Assembly: GCF_000699445.3 (NCBI RefSeq)
Contig: NC_067195.1
Coordinates: 67,452,591-67,516,590 of the forward strand
Origin: Schistosoma haematobium
Taxonomy: Eukaryota; Platyhelminthes; Trematoda; Strigeidida; Schistosomatidae
Length of the DNA stretch: 64,000 bases
Reading direction: 5' to 3'
The position numbers and the translations under genes were made by a program. Positions 33,922-46,098 of this stretch are shown in pieces. The stretch's first letter is position 1, and every line of letters begins with the position of its first letter. Under the pieces are notes generated by a model. That model was not told the origin of the DNA and made no database searches. It was given only the letters and a program-made list of their open reading frames with translations.

Positions 33922-34301
33922 TTATATCTGCATCAATAAAATAATTATGATATTTTAAGCACATCAAAAAACCCATTTGACCTTTATATTATTGATTCAA
34001 ATGAATATAAAAATGTTTATTTGAGTGTATGATAATGTGCTGTTTCTAGAAAGAGAAAAAAAAGGAATCTGGTAATTGTATTTCATTATTTTTGTGAAAA
34101 TCAAGAGAAAACTGGAAAAAAACTTCTGTTAGTTGTTTTCAATTTCGGATATGAACAACTAAGGTCTCATATATTTTGTTAGAAGAGTGCAATACAAATA
34201 AAGACCAATAATGACCAGGTTTATATGGTAGATTTTATGAATTTAGTTTATAACAATATCAAGTATACTGAATAGACTCCGATAGGAAATATTTTCGTCG
34301 C
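33922..34301. other. AT-rich DNA, nothing recognised
   Basis: No signal seen. Confidence 0.5.
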
Positions 34302-34313
34302 AATAATTAATTC

Positions 34314-34619
34314 TTATGGGTTTTGTGGAGATTTTAGAAATTTCACTGGTTGAAATTAGGTCTGTTATGAGATAGGAACTCACCGAAGACAATAGTGTAC
34401 GGTGGCACAACTTCGCGAATTGGTTGGATGCTGGCTCAGTGGTCTGGTTGGTTAAGCGCCTGGCGCGAGACCGATAGGTCCTGGGTTCGAATCTCGCGGG
34501 GAGCAAGATCGTGGACGCGCACTGCTGAGGAGTCCCATACTAGGAAGAAACGGCCGTCCAGTGCTTCCAGGTTTTCCATAGTGGTCTAACTTCAATTGAC
34601 TCATGATCTCAACCAGTGA
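34314..34619 (+). mobile_element. Family B SINE, asymmetric inverted dimer with TSD
   Basis: A minus 3' stub (34314-34358) switches at TGAAATTAGGTCTG to a plus unit entering inside the 5' region, followed by the tRNA-like segment (34430-34498, B box GGGTTCGAATC), hammerhead and 3' end. The 12-bp repeat AATAATTAATTC flanks it at 34302-34313 and 34620-34631, without mismatch. The stub and unit therefore integrated as one piece. Confidence 0.85.
34519..34564 (+). ncRNA. Hammerhead, family B, one stem II change
   Basis: Stem I GCACTG/CAGTGC, CTGAGGA, GAAAC, GGCC and GTC are all present. The base before GAAA is A rather than C, which breaks the conserved stem II base pair next to the core. Confidence 0.75.
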
Positions 34620-34631
34620 AATAATTAATTC

Positions 34632-35178
34632 ATCGAACAATTGATCTCTTATCAAGAGTACAAAAAAGAATGAGTATGAGTACGACGATTATATTTTGTT
34701 GATGGAGTAGTTTAGCTTTATGACAAATGTAGTCAAGCAGATAGAAAAAATAAAATATAAGCTTATGAAGAAAATCACGTTGAAAATCAAAAACAAAATG
34801 TTAGCAATTCAATAAAATATGTAAGGTTAAACAATCGAATTACACCATAATAATATACATGTCACACGAATTGAAATGAATGTGTTCTTCAGATGTTGAT
34901 TTTGTTCAAGGTTTCATTTCTGAAGTCCAGTAAGTTTCAAATCAAAGTAAAACAGTTTTACAGTACTTCTATTGAAAAATTTAAATAAATAAAAGTTCTC
35001 TTAAGTAGTATTCGACAAACAAATAAGCATAGAAAGCGTTAACTAACTGTTCTTCCTCAGATGATTTCGTATTATGTTGTTCAATAAATCATTGCATTAT
35101 TTAGCATCATTTTGTCAACATTTCTAATGAAATTTGATTGAATAAGAAACACTTTCAAAAATCAATCATTATTTTAAG
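34632..35178. other. AT-rich DNA, nothing recognised
   Basis: No signal seen. Confidence 0.5.
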
Positions 35179-35188
35179 TACAAAAAAG

Positions 35189-35427
35189 GAGTCCCAAACA
35201 TTGATGGAAAGGTTAAAGTAAACAATATCAAGTGAATTTAAACTTCACCCCATTACACAAGCAAGTGGCTATCAGAACTCAGTAGCTAGGTGGGTAACGC
35301 GATTTCGCTTGAAGCGAACGATATTGGGTTCGAGTCCCAGAGTGAACATCAACTCTGAGATTTAGGTACATCCAGCTAACGAAAGGCGCATCTCGGATTC
35401 CACTGCTAGCCACTATCCATCTTTGCT
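35189..35427 (+). mobile_element. Family A SINE with TSD, ribozyme stem II deleted
   Basis: Plus unit truncated at the 5' side, with tRNA-like A part (CTCAGTAGCTAGGTGGGTAA) and B box (GGGTTCGAGTCCC). TACAAAAAAG flanks it at 35179-35188 and 35428-35437. In the hammerhead (from 35370) the sequence jumps from ATCCAGCTAACGA to AAGGCGC, removing stem II. The ribozyme is dead although the rest is well kept. Confidence 0.85.
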
Positions 35428-35437
35428 TACAAAAAAG

Positions 35438-37163
35438 CATTTGTTAAAACATTACTGAATATTCTAAATATTGTGTTCTGTTTTTCAACTATGAATAAAT
35501 ATATAATTATACAAATTACCAATTTTTTATCATCACCTTTGTTCATTGATCTGATAACATATTGCATGTTCTATAGTGTTAATTCCAACCATCCTAAATT
35601 TCGCTTAACAATTTGTTATTAACTCGTTTATGAACAGTTTTATTCGGGTTTTTTTATAAGTACAGTAATGGAGACAATGATTACGTTATTTATTTCTCTT
35701 ATGCATATATTTTTTCCTTGTTATAACTAATAGAGAACAAAATATTGTCTTAGGCTAAGCATTGTAATCAATAATTTATTTAATAAATCCAAGAACATTG
35801 TTTAAGTAAAAATGTATGCTTATTGTGAATCGAAAAGTGACACTTAAAAAAAAGGGTTATTTTTACTTATTTATACCTCGCGGAGGAGAAAAGACCATCA
35901 ACAGGAATTTTCTATCAAATTCTTTCCCCAGCAGAAAACGTTTAATTGTATTATTCTCATTTGTAATTTCAGCGATGTGATCTATTTTTAACTCAAAAAC
36001 ATATACAAGTGTTTTATTATAGTGTAACTTTTTAGATCAATGACTTCTTTCATTATTAATGAACAAGGATTTGGAAAACTGAAAAACTAAATAAAATTGA
36101 TAAAGACAATACTTGATGCATAAATGATTAGCAGGAACTCTTTATAACTTTGGATTGGATGGTTATCAAGAAGATGGTGGTTTTCGAACGATATCTACTT
36201 GATTACAAATCACAATCAAGGTTTTTATTTCACTTTCGCCCATTAGATATATACATGGAAATGTAAAATCATGAAGAACATAGTACATTTCGCATGATAG
36301 TTTTATTTTTCAATGTGTGATATTCCATTTGTAGAGCATTATTGATATATTTCGTCTTTTTATTGAAAAATCTAAATATTCGTCATATAAATACATACTT
36401 TTCTAACCAATAGCTTAGTTGCTTAACGTAAATTTTAACTAGTGAAGCAGTACGTTACAATTTAGAAATCAATAATTTTCGAATGAGAAAACATCATACG
36501 GAAATGACAGAATTAGTCTTTGTTTAGCACTTCGAAGTTCGATCTTTTTTTATTTAATGATGTTCAAAAATTTGCTGTCATTGATTAATTGAAAGCGTCC
36601 GTTAACTTTATGAGGCTAATTATTATACCTTAAGTATACTCTAAGATCATGGTGGAAATGAGAACTTTATGAGTTTTGACGTCATTAATGATTGACTTTG
36701 ATATACCTTATCAAATTTCATGAATGTCACATAAGTGTTTTTGCATTTTAGTAATTTCCGCTTTCAGGATGATTGATAAAACAAAGACTTGCTATGTCTA
36801 CGAAATGATATTTTTGAAAACAATATATCGGATAATAGTGATTATTATTTGTCCATCAAGATTAACTAAGTGTAGCCTAATATATATCTTATAAGTCAGA
36901 AACTTCAGACGCGGTCAAACAGAACTCACCATTAATGAGAGTTACTATGATATTATGTTATGTAACACCTCGTAAACAGTGAGAGGTGTGACCGAATTTA
37001 ATGAAATTTACTTTTATTCTGTGTTGAAATTAATTTATGCTTACGGATGATTTTGTTACTTTGGAAGAACTCATTTATGCGATATAGTGTTCTTCTCATC
37101 CAGTATTTACCACTGAAATAATTTATTTCCGTTCAGAGGAGCATCAGAGATTTATAAACTAAG
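35438..37163. other. AT-rich DNA, nothing recognised
   Basis: No open frame above 60 codons and no repeat match. Confidence 0.5.
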
Positions 37164-37207
37164 AAGGATATTTTATAAGCAAAGATGGACAGTGGTTAGC
37201 TGTTGGA

Positions 37208-37252
37208 ATCCAGGATGCGCGTTTCGTTCTATTTCGGACTAGTCAGCTGGAT
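37208..37252 (-). ncRNA. Hammerhead-like, family A, core mutated
   Basis: Stems I and II largely pair, but the core reads CTGACTA (the general-acid G is T) and the cleavage triplet is ATC. The same two changes occur at 42873-42917. Confidence 0.75.
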
Positions 37253-37379
37253 GTACCTGCGTATCAGAGTTGGTGTTCATTCCAGGACTAAACCCCGGTG
37301 CCGTTCGCTTCAAACGTCATCACGTTGTCTACTTAGGGTTTGAGTCCTGGAGTGAACATCAACTGTTAAATACTGGTAC

Positions 37380-37424
37380 ATCCAGCTGACGAGTCCCAAA
37401 CCGGACGAAACGCGCGTCCTGGAT
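37380..37424 (+). ncRNA. Hammerhead ribozyme, family A, fully intact core
   Basis: Stem I ATCCAG/CTGGAT, core CTGACGA (37386-37392), stem II GTCC/GGAC around CAAACC, GAAA (37407-37410), C-GCGC-G short stem III, and GTC (37416-37418). All core bases match the type I schistosome hammerhead. The stem II loop is CAAACC instead of the usual CAAATA, which might affect the loop-loop contact. Cleavage is expected after 37418. Confidence 0.9.
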
Positions 37425-37594
37425 TTCACTGCTAGGCACCAACCAAATTTCCTCACAAAGCTTGTGATTTAAGGCAATACTGAGGCAATATTCACAGTAT
37501 GCGCATATGCCATTGAGAGACTTATCAGTTACAATCCTAGAAAACAATGGGAAGATACAAGCTAACAATACCAAGTGAATTCAAAAAGGATATT

Positions 37595-38165
37595 GTTATT
37601 ATATTTTCAGAAATCAAATATTCTAAATTTCCCTGATTAAAAATGATTGTCGAAACTGATTATGTTGCTTAGCTAATGTAATAGAACGTCTATGTTCTCA
37701 GTCTCCAACACTCTAATGAAACTGTTAAATTAAATCATAATTGACTTTACGTGAATTGTAATGATTCTGTGCAAATTCAAGAGTAATTTGAAATTTAACG
37801 TGTCTCGGTTAACATATATTGTATCTATTTGTTTTTAGCGCTGAAAATGAAAATTTTTAGATTTAATTCTGAATCGAATTAGGTTAAACAATTCAATCAT
37901 TTTATACTAATGGGCTATTATCTACTGTCAGTCATTCTTTAAATAATATAATATTTGTATCCAGTCAAATGAATACAGAGTTACTTAACATTAAATCGAA
38001 CCGTACTACTCTATACAGTTATAATCCTTAATATTGTAAATTAGATGTACTTTCTAAATAAAATAACAATTCATTACTTTAAATATATTTCAATGCATTT
38101 ACATGGAACTCCTTTATGAAATAGAAAACATCTTCAAAGTTTGATAATATACACTATAATTACTG
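37595..38165. other. AT-rich DNA, nothing recognised
   Basis: No signal seen. Confidence 0.5.
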
Positions 38166-38290
38166 AGGTGGTGGAGAAGATTTGTAGCTCAGGTGAATGA
38201 TTTTGATGGAGTTTTGTTGTCTGAGCTAAATGGTTTGGTCGCGGAGCTTCCATCGTTCTTCTGAACGACATCATCAGCACAAACTTACTG
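38166..38290 (+). repeat. Single arm of the PLE-associated inverted repeat
   Basis: Matches the left arm at 19531-19647: GGAGAAGATTTGTAGCTCAG, TGATTTTGATGGAGTTTTGTT, and TCTGAACGACATCATCAGCAC. No second arm or RT is nearby. Confidence 0.7.
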
Positions 38291-38529
38291 AATAAAAATT
38301 TCAATCTAACCATGTATGCATTGAAGTAAAATGTTTTCATTTACATACATCATTGTGCCGTATCGCATCAGTTTGTTAAAAGAAAACATTATCTAAATAT
38401 TATTTTATACTGTCCTCAATTTACCATAGAAATTAATATTCACAAAATGAAATTTCAAAACGCCGACATGTTTTGACATAAAGAAATTAAACTCTGAAAG
38501 CATTATTCATTGTAAATCTCTTTATTTTC

Positions 38530-38705
38530 AGTATGGAATTGTGGAAATTATTAAGTCCTTGATTGAGATCATGAACCGATTGATGTTAGACCACCATAAG
38601 AAGTCTGGATGCACTAGACAGCCGTTTCGTCCGAGTATAGGATTCCCCAGCAATGCGCATACACGATCCCGTCCGTGGGGTTCGAACCTAGGACCTAGTA
38701 GTTAT
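38530..38705 (-). mobile_element. Family B2 SINE, 5'-truncated
   Basis: Minus-oriented 3' end (GATTGAGATCATGAACCGAT), hammerhead-like 38611-38656 and B box (GGTTCGAACCTAGGACC), cut within the tRNA-like part. The core reads CTGGGGA, so the ribozyme is dead, though stem I still pairs through wobbles. Confidence 0.75.
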
Positions 38706-40235
38706 TATTGTTTATACAAATTCCGTAAAAAATGTTTTATATTATTTTCATTTAAAAATACATATTCTATAATGGACTGAAAATGACACAAAAGATGCAG
38801 AACTTATTCAATTATAAAATGGTTTGTTCATTATGAAAGAAATTTTAAAATAATTAAAATATTTGTAACCATTGACATAACTGGTAATGTAACATATGTG
38901 TCTTTAATTATGTTGAACTAAATGATAAATAATTGTTGACATCTTCAAAGAACACAAGATTTTCATGAGATACTTGACGCTACATTTCCCATTTGTAGAT
39001 ATTAATTTAATAAAATTAGCGATATCAGTTTAACGTCAATATAAGTTTGAATAAATTTAGTTGTCATTTAATTATGCAAAGTTGATACTACTGACAAATT
39101 GATTGTCAAAAGAAGTGTAGTTTACATTTAATAGGATGTAACTGTCAATCATGGCGTTTCTTATAACACTAAGCACTTTGATATATATATAAATTTAGGT
39201 TCTAAAATAGACTAGATCTCACTAGAATCGAAACTGTAACAAACACGACAAACTATACATAAAACATAATCTCATGTGTTGTGTTTATTGAGATCTGTTT
39301 CAGTAAAATAAAAATGTGCAATTATAATCTATGCTAGAACCATCCTATTATCCATCGTTCGATATAACGATAAACTCCAGTAATACATATTACTAAGTCA
39401 TATATTCATAAAGTTAGTGGAAAATAATAATTTTTCCCCATTGAATTACATCACTTGCAAAACTACTGAAAGGATTCGATGTTTGAAATATACTTTATCC
39501 TAATTCAGGCCTTCGTAAAGAGAATTTTACATATTGTACAAGATTTTAAAAGTTTTAAGTTGCAAATCACGTTCCCATGGATTTAACATATACCGATTCA
39601 CGTTATATTAATAATTCATGAAAACAATTAAACTAAACTGACTAGTCTAACGTTATCTACTGCTAATGTAAACATGAACTCAAATCGAATTTCCTAGTTT
39701 CCTAAAACTATTTTTTAAATAACATAAGGAAACAGTCAAAACATTTCAGACAATACATTCGAATACTTATATGTGGTCTTTATAATAAACTGTAGCTTGA
39801 ATATTTCCGGATGCATGTTAGAATAGTTTTTTTAATAGTTTCATGAGTCGAATTAAATATTTCCTTGTTTTTCATTATTTTTTATATATAGAATTCAACT
39901 GTTCAGCTTTTGTTGTGTGAATAACTGACACTGAAGTATTCTTACAAACCCTTACCTTATCATCTTATCATCATTTATATAACAGTGCTTGCTGCTTAGT
40001 TTCGACTTAAAATCACATTCATTTCTATAAAGTAATAAACAAATTTAAAGCGATTATTTAAGGAATATCAGTTGAATATTATTGTGAACATGACTAGTAA
40101 ATCTACCAACTGAGGTTCTAAAAATAAACGGAAATAAAATAAAGTATTACCTACAAAAATAAAATTCAATAAAACTTAATACTTTCAAGGAAATATCATG
40201 ATCAATTGGTTAAAGAAGTTGATTCTAATTAGTTA
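38706..40235. other. AT-rich DNA, nothing recognised
   Basis: No open frame, ribozyme, tRNA-like segment or repeat match was recognised. Confidence 0.5.
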
Positions 40236-41540
40236 CTTACGCCTGTTACTTCTCGTGAAGGTGCATAGTCCTCGGCAATCCCTTACAGCTCTTTCCACTT
40301 GTCATTCTTTTTTTTTTCATATCTGCATCGATTTCCCGACATAATGTGTTATTTAGTGTTCCTCTTTTTCTGCCTCCCTTCACTATTCTAGGTTAGAGCT
40401 TGCCTCATGATACAGTTTGATGATTTCCGTAATATATGTCGTATCCATTTCCATCGTCTCTTCTTAATTCCCCCCACATGGAAGCTGGTTTGTTCTCTCA
40501 CACAGTACACTGTTGCTGATGGTATCCGGACAACGGACATTCAGTATCTTACGTAGACAACTATTTATAAATTCTTGTATCTTCTTGATGACGGTTATAG
40601 TAGTTGTACAAGTTTCAGCTCCATACAGTAGAACTAACTATCTTGACGTTCATATTGATGATTCTGACTTTGATATTAGTTGAGAGTTGTTTCGAGTTCC
40701 ATATGTTGTTCAATTGTAGAAATGCGGCACTTGCTTTGCCATTCCCCACCTTCACGTCTACATCTGATCCTCCTTGTTCATCGATGATGCCTACGTGGTA
40801 CGTGAAGGGTTCCACCTCCTCCAGAGTTTCGCCATCAAGTGTGATTGATTTGGTGTTCTCCGTGTTGCATTTGCTGATCTTGCTTTTTCCTTTGTGTATG
40901 TTGAGGCCTACTGATGCAAACAGTGACTGCTACTACACTAGTTATCTTCATCTGCATTTGTTGGTGTTTATGGGATCAAAGGGCTAGGTTATCTACGAGG
41001 ACAAAATCGTATAATCGGCATGAGCTGTTCATTTGACTTTGCATCTACCGTCAGATATGGTCTTCATAATTCATTCGACCACAAGAAGAAAGAGGAAGTG
41101 GAAGAGTAGACATCCTTGTCTGACTCCGGTCCTCATTTCGAATGCATCTGTCAGCTATCCTCCATGCACCACATTGCACTGTAGTCCGTCATATGAGTTC
41201 CGGATAATGTTGATAATCTCCTCAGGAACTCCATAGTTTTGAAGAACTTTCCATAATCTCCTCCTATCTACACTATCAAACGCCTTTTCATAATCAATGA
41301 AATTGATCCATTCAAATGATTGTTCGACGATGATCCGTAGTGTTGCAATTTGGTCTGTGCACGATCGATCCTTACGGAATCCAGCTTGTTGATCTCGAAG
41401 TTGGGCGTCTTACGCGTCTTTCATCCGGTTCAGCAACAATCTATTAAGGATTTTCCCTGGTAGTGACAGCAGTGTGATCCCTCTGTGGTTTTCACATTTG
41501 CTCAGATCTCCTTTCTTTGGAATCTTGATGAGGTGAAATA
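40236..41540 (-). pseudogene. RTE LINE, 5'-truncated, RT domain to 3' end
   Basis: The minus strand runs from IPKKGDLSKCENYRGI (near 41525-41470) through the QAGFRKDRS and IVEQS segment, VPEEIINIIRNSYD, the degraded FADD region (near 40990), SVGLNIHKGK, GSDVDV and the C-terminal GRPK region, to GTAACAGGCGTAA at 40236. Several frameshifts and a deletion of about 50 bp near the 3' end break it. The codon that is TGA at 7887 is TGT here. Confidence 0.85.
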
Positions 41541-42115
41541 TAAAAATACTGATCATTAAAAATGAATGTACATACTTCATATCCTAATATCAGAAAAATT
41601 CTCATAAAAGGAGAACAATAAAACTTATTCAAGAATTGTCTGACTAGAGACTATATATGCTCTTAAATAGATTATTGTCAGAATATTTTGATATTTTCAT
41701 TAAAATGACTATTTGAAATGAATGACAGTGTCTAACTTGTCATTATATTACTTTCAAAAAATTATGTTAAATACATCTAAGTGTAAATAATTTCAATATA
41801 CATTAAATGGTGTTTATAGTCTGATAAATATATAATTTATGACTTATGCAACGTATTGAAATTGCATTACTTTACAGTAACATATAAAGGCAAATGAATT
41901 GTGTACTAATCAAAAGTAAATATGAATTCTAGTACCTAGTTAATTTAAACAAAGAACGTAAACTTTTCACTTAGACAATGTTGTTTGATGCAGTCAAAAG
42001 CATTACATTACTGGGTAGTTGAAAAATATTGAATTATGCTAAACCATTTTTAGTATATCCAAAGGTAAAAGAAGACAAAAAAACTGGAATTCAAAATACT
42101 ATATCATTATTGGTC
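41541..42115. other. AT-rich DNA, nothing recognised
   Basis: No signal seen. Confidence 0.5.
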
Positions 42116-42126
42116 TACTCAAATAC

Positions 42127-42259
42127 TTACTTTCTGGTTAGCACTTTTCTTAGCGAGTTAGTTTTCTACAGGATGAGGTCGCTAACTCCATGCCCAACCC
42201 TCCTCCTTTATCCGGGCTTGAGACCGGCAGTAGCCGCCGGAGGGACTCCAGGCGGAGTT
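42127..42259 (-). mobile_element. RTE-leader-only mini-element, copy 2, with TSD
   Basis: Read on the minus strand, this 133-bp element starts AACTCCGCCTGGAGTCCC. It has the hairpin CCGGCGGCTACTGCCGG, AAGCCCGGATAAAGGAGGAG, TTGGGCATGGAGTTAGCG and AACTAACTCGCTAAG, and ends AACCAGAAAGTAA. TACTCAAATAC at 42116-42126 and 42260-42270 is a perfect 11-bp duplication. It stops well before the RTE start codon. Confidence 0.8.
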
Positions 42260-42479
42260 TACTCAAATACATTAATTCCAATATTACAGATTAAGTGTAG
42301 TCAATTTATCTAGAAACTTGTCATGTTAAAATAACTAAATTTAGAAGACGAAAATTTCGCAAACCGTATTAATACAAAGTGACAAAAAATTCAATATCAG
42401 TATTTGAAATCTATTATATTAGTAAGACGTAATAAAGTGATGTTTGAGTAGGAAGTAGACCATTTCTGGTGAAAAAAAC

Positions 42480-42501
42480 TACACACACACACACACACAT
42501 T
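42480..42501. repeat. (CA)n microsatellite
   Basis: About ten CA dinucleotides. Confidence 0.95.
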
Positions 42502-42565
42502 TTTCCTCATCTAGACAGATATTTTCATGAAGTAGTGATTCGTTTTAAATTAATTCAGTTTTTAT

Positions 42566-42945
42566 CTTCACTTGGTATTGTTTAATTGAATCTCGTCCTC
42601 AATCACAAGCATTCTAAGCAAAAATAAATAGTGGCTATATCGAGGCATTACGCACAGTATGCATATATGACAATAAGAAACTGATCAATTGCAATCATAA
42701 ACATCAATTGTAAAATTCAAACAAACAATATCAAGTGAATTTAAACTTAATCCTATTGTACAAACTAACGCCTACCAGGAATCAGTAGTTAATTGGATAA
42801 CGCGATGACGTTTGAAGCGAACGGTACTGTGTTCGAGTCCTAGAGTGAATATCAACTCTGAGATGCAGGTACATCCAGCTGACTAGTCCCAAATAGGACG
42901 AAACGCGCATCCTGGATTTCACTGCTAGTCACTATCCATGTTTGC
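42566..42945 (+). mobile_element. Family A SINE, inverted stub plus full unit, with TSD
   Basis: A minus stub (42566-42633, with TTCACTTGGTATTGTTT and AAGCAAAAATAAATAGTGGCT) switches to a complete plus unit with 5' region, tRNA-like part (B box GTGTTCGAGTCC), hammerhead and 3' end. A 16-bp repeat flanks it (42550-42565 and 42946-42961, 15 of 16). Confidence 0.82.
42873..42917 (+). ncRNA. Hammerhead-like, family A, core mutated
   Basis: Stems I, II and III pair perfectly, but the core is CTGACTA and the triplet ATC, exactly as at 37208-37252. Loss of the catalytic G predicts no cleavage. Confidence 0.8.
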
Positions 42946-42961
42946 TTAATTCAATTTTTAT

Positions 42962-43979
42962 TGACTCATATTCGATAATTGTTTCACGGGAATAATTAAC
43001 ACAAATAATGCATTACATGTTGATTATTATGTAATTGGAGAATGATATTTTTGGACTGACTGGTTTTGTGCTTTATCAATGTTTGACTTTTATTTGTTTC
43101 AACTAAATCATTAGTTTTGATGAAATGTGAATAGAAAGTCATTTGATTGATTCAAAAATATTAATATTTACTTCTAAACTGTTGTGTTTCGACGACAATT
43201 ATGAATGATTACTTTTGAGAACTATTTATGAACCAATATCATAAATATATTTTTATTGTACATATGTTAAGTGGTTAAGCTAGGCATATTCATATTCCTT
43301 TTATTATAAGCTTTATTCTGATCCATAGACTATTATTACACGACTTACCGTTCTTAAGTTATGCCCGGTTTATTAATTACAATTGCTATCAATCGTAGCC
43401 ACCTTTTGTCTTGATCTCGTACAAATTTTATTTTCTATTATATGATGTGATGTGGTCTATTTGGTTTGTATATAAACGCAGTATGTTTAAAATGTATGAT
43501 TCATATCACGGAGGCAGAGATTGATATTCTGGACTCAACAGGAAGGGTTAGACAGGAAGAAGGATCGATAAGAAATCTAAATTGCTCGTACAAGTTTTAC
43601 GCGTCATTGATCCGGTCAATAACTCACTGTTCGCTAAATTGGAGGTATCATTACGTTTTTAATATTAATCAAGCACAAGGCCACATGTGATAACAAAAAT
43701 TGATTTTGAAATACTTGTTTCATAAACAAAAAAATTTTCTAGGAGTAAATTAAAAGCGACTATAAAAACGAATCGTATAAATCATAATGAGATCTGAAAT
43801 AAACAAAATTAGAAATTTTTATAAACAATCCAAAAGTTAGGTCATAAACTATATTACATAATATTTTTAAAGATGAAACGAAGCGAAAATGAAAAAAAAG
43901 CTTCATTTTGTGCTTACTTTTTACTGTTAATCGAGATGACCGAATTAACAAAACGAATCAATAAGAAACTGTCATTTAC
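42962..43979. other. AT-rich DNA, nothing recognised
   Basis: An open stretch of 74 codons (43466-43690, +) has less biased composition than most but no motif and no promoter or splice context that would support a gene. Confidence 0.5.
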
Positions 43980-43982
43980 TTT

Positions 43983-44545
43983 TTGATTGAGATCATGAAT
44001 CGATTGATGTTAGATCACCATTGAAAATCTCGAAGCATTAGAAAACCGTTCTGTCCTAGCATGTGGCGACTCAGCAGTGCGCATCCAAGATCCCAACCCA
44101 CTCGTTCAAACACAGGGCCTTCGGTCACGTGCGCGAACACTTAACCTATACACTACTCAGTCGGCCGGCATCCAATGGTGTTAATGTCTAACCTCAGTCA
44201 ATCCACGAAATCGACCGACCATCTCCCATTGTACCGAGATAGATACGTGTCTCTACCCGACACGGATTAGCTCCACTGGTCACGGCTTTTTACTAGAACT
44301 CACTAGTGAGCGAATGATAATTATCAGTATGGGATTGTAGAGATTCTTAAGTTTTTGATTAAAATCATGAATCGAATCACGCGAGCGGGATCGAGGATGC
44401 CCACTGCTGAGGAGTCCCGCAATAGGACGAAACAGCCGTTCAGTGCTTTTAGTTTTTCAAATCTGGTCTAACAGCAATCGGTGCATGATCCTAATCAAAA
44501 ACTTAATAATCTCCACAACCCCATACCGATACCAATTACATTTCT
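43983..44545 (-). mobile_element. Family B2 composite: full minus unit plus inverted dimer
   Basis: A complete minus unit (43983 to about 44320) runs on into a minus 3' stub (ATCAGTATGGGATTGTAGAG, 44327-44380). It then switches at GAATCACGCGAGCGGG to a plus half ending ACAACCCCATACCGATA. The outer ends are again both unit 3' ends. The minus hammerhead 44035-44080 is decayed; the plus one is intact. A clean target duplication was not found. Confidence 0.8.
44401..44446 (+). ncRNA. Hammerhead ribozyme, family B2, core intact (GTT site)
   Basis: Stem I CACTG/CAGTG (5 pairs), CTGAGGA, GTCC/GGAC around CGCAATA, GAAAC, AGCC and the GTT triplet. All core bases are kept. Confidence 0.78.
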
Positions 44546-45294
44546 CAAAGAAACAATTTCACATTAATTTTTCTACCTCAATGTTCAATTAGTCTTTTAT
44601 GCTTATTGAAATATATGTTTTTCCCAAGACCTAGATGCTCAAGAATTTATGAATGAATATTTACAGTGTTTGGTTTTTGTTATAAGTTTAAAAAAATGTT
44701 TTAGATAATTTTCTTCTTTTTTTCAGTGTAAAATGTGATGGCAACTATAATTATTCATAGCTGAGCATTTTATCAGTAATATGAATATTTATTATTGTTT
44801 AAAAGGGTTTGGTGATGTTGAAATTCCTAACATTATCCCTGCATATAGATTATGAATAAACTTAATGCTTTTTTTGTAAGAAGCTTTTTGTATGTTTACT
44901 TAATGTCATTTATTTATCTGATATGGCACGTATTCATAATTTTTGTGATTTCAGCAAACAGTAACCAGCATGATTGTGACTAGTTTAAACGTCCATTTTA
45001 TCACTGTCAAACATGAATTAGAGAAATTGAGATCAAAATGTAGTTAGTGAGTGGAGCTGTAGGAAATAATCAAAACAAAATGAAATATACGTCATAGTGT
45101 TGTAAATATTATTGGATTTTACAGTTTTTATAATGAATTAGGGTTAATTAGACAACTATCGGGAACCAGAAACTACGAGACATATACTATACATGTATTG
45201 TTTTAATACGGAACTTCTCGGAGTGTATCTTCATGACTCTGTCTGAAATCGAAAGCAAGACCTACATGAGTGGTTACGAGCTAAATGAGTGAAC
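44546..45294. other. AT-rich DNA, nothing recognised
   Basis: No signal seen. Confidence 0.5.
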
Positions 45295-45460
45295 CGTTGA
45301 TAGGCGGATCAGTGATCTAAGTGTTAAGTGCTTTCAACAAGACCTGAAAGTTCTAGGTCTGTTCTTTGATGTGGTCATAGGTGTTCAGTGCTAAGGAATC
45401 TCATAGAAGGTTGAAACAGATATTCAGCAGTTTCTGGATTTCAGAGGTTGTCTATCTAAG
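45295..45460 (+). mobile_element. Diverged family-B-like hammerhead SINE
   Basis: A tRNA-like head (GGCGGATCAGTGATCTAAGTG, with a weak B box at AAGTTCTAGGTC) is followed by a decayed ribozyme at about 45384-45430 (CAGTGCTAAGGAATC, TTGAAACAG, CAGCAGTTTCTGG). The 3' side (TTTCAGAGGTTGTCTATC) differs from the other B copies, so this may be a separate subfamily. Confidence 0.6.
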
Positions 45461-46098
45461 AACTATACTTAATGTAAACTAAGAAGGAAGGGGTAATTTT
45501 GAGGACCTTCAAAAGACTATTAATTTGGAAATATCTTAAAATAATAATGTATCAAATAAGACACTGATATAAAAATTGAGCGTAAAAGTAATATTAGCAA
45601 TGAGTACTTGCCTTTCTCTTTCAGTTACGAACATTTTCTGCAGTTTTACTTTTTTGAAACATTTCACTCCATGATATATTCTTCACGTGAATTTCATTTT
45701 AACAGCCCCTCGTCTTCCAAATGATAATGGTAAATGAGGAAATATATGAGCAACCTCTCTGTGATGTGTTCTTTGTACATAGTTAGAACAAACATTTATT
45801 TCTTTTAAGTAAATGTAAGACAAGGAAATATATTTCAATATTTGAACAAACAGAAAATAGGTCCTACGGATGATTGAGAAAACAGTTTAGTAATATACCA
45901 TACTACTACTAAACAAGACTAGAAAACTAATGAATTCAGAAGAAAAGAAACACTTTTGTAAAGTTCTACAACTACCAAAGAATGGATTTATATCATTTTC
46001 GATTAATTAATTCAGTTTTTGACAAAATCTACAATCCGAATTAGCGTAAAGTAGTATGAAATTTAAAACAATTAGTCCCTTTAATAAGTTGAAATTGC
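45461..46098. other. AT-rich DNA, nothing recognised
   Basis: No signal seen. Confidence 0.5.

Larger units (their letters stand above)
37173..37585 (+). mobile_element. Family A SINE, head-to-head inverted dimer with TSD
   Basis: A minus half (37173-37335: 3' end, hammerhead, B box, to the A-box side) joins within the tRNA-like segment to a plus part starting at the B box. The plus part has hammerhead 37380-37424, 3' end, and the next unit's 5' region down to CAAGTGAATTC. AAGGATATT repeats at 37164-37172 and 37586-37594 flank the whole. The plus arm carries sequence beyond one ribozyme, as from a multimer. Confidence 0.82.
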
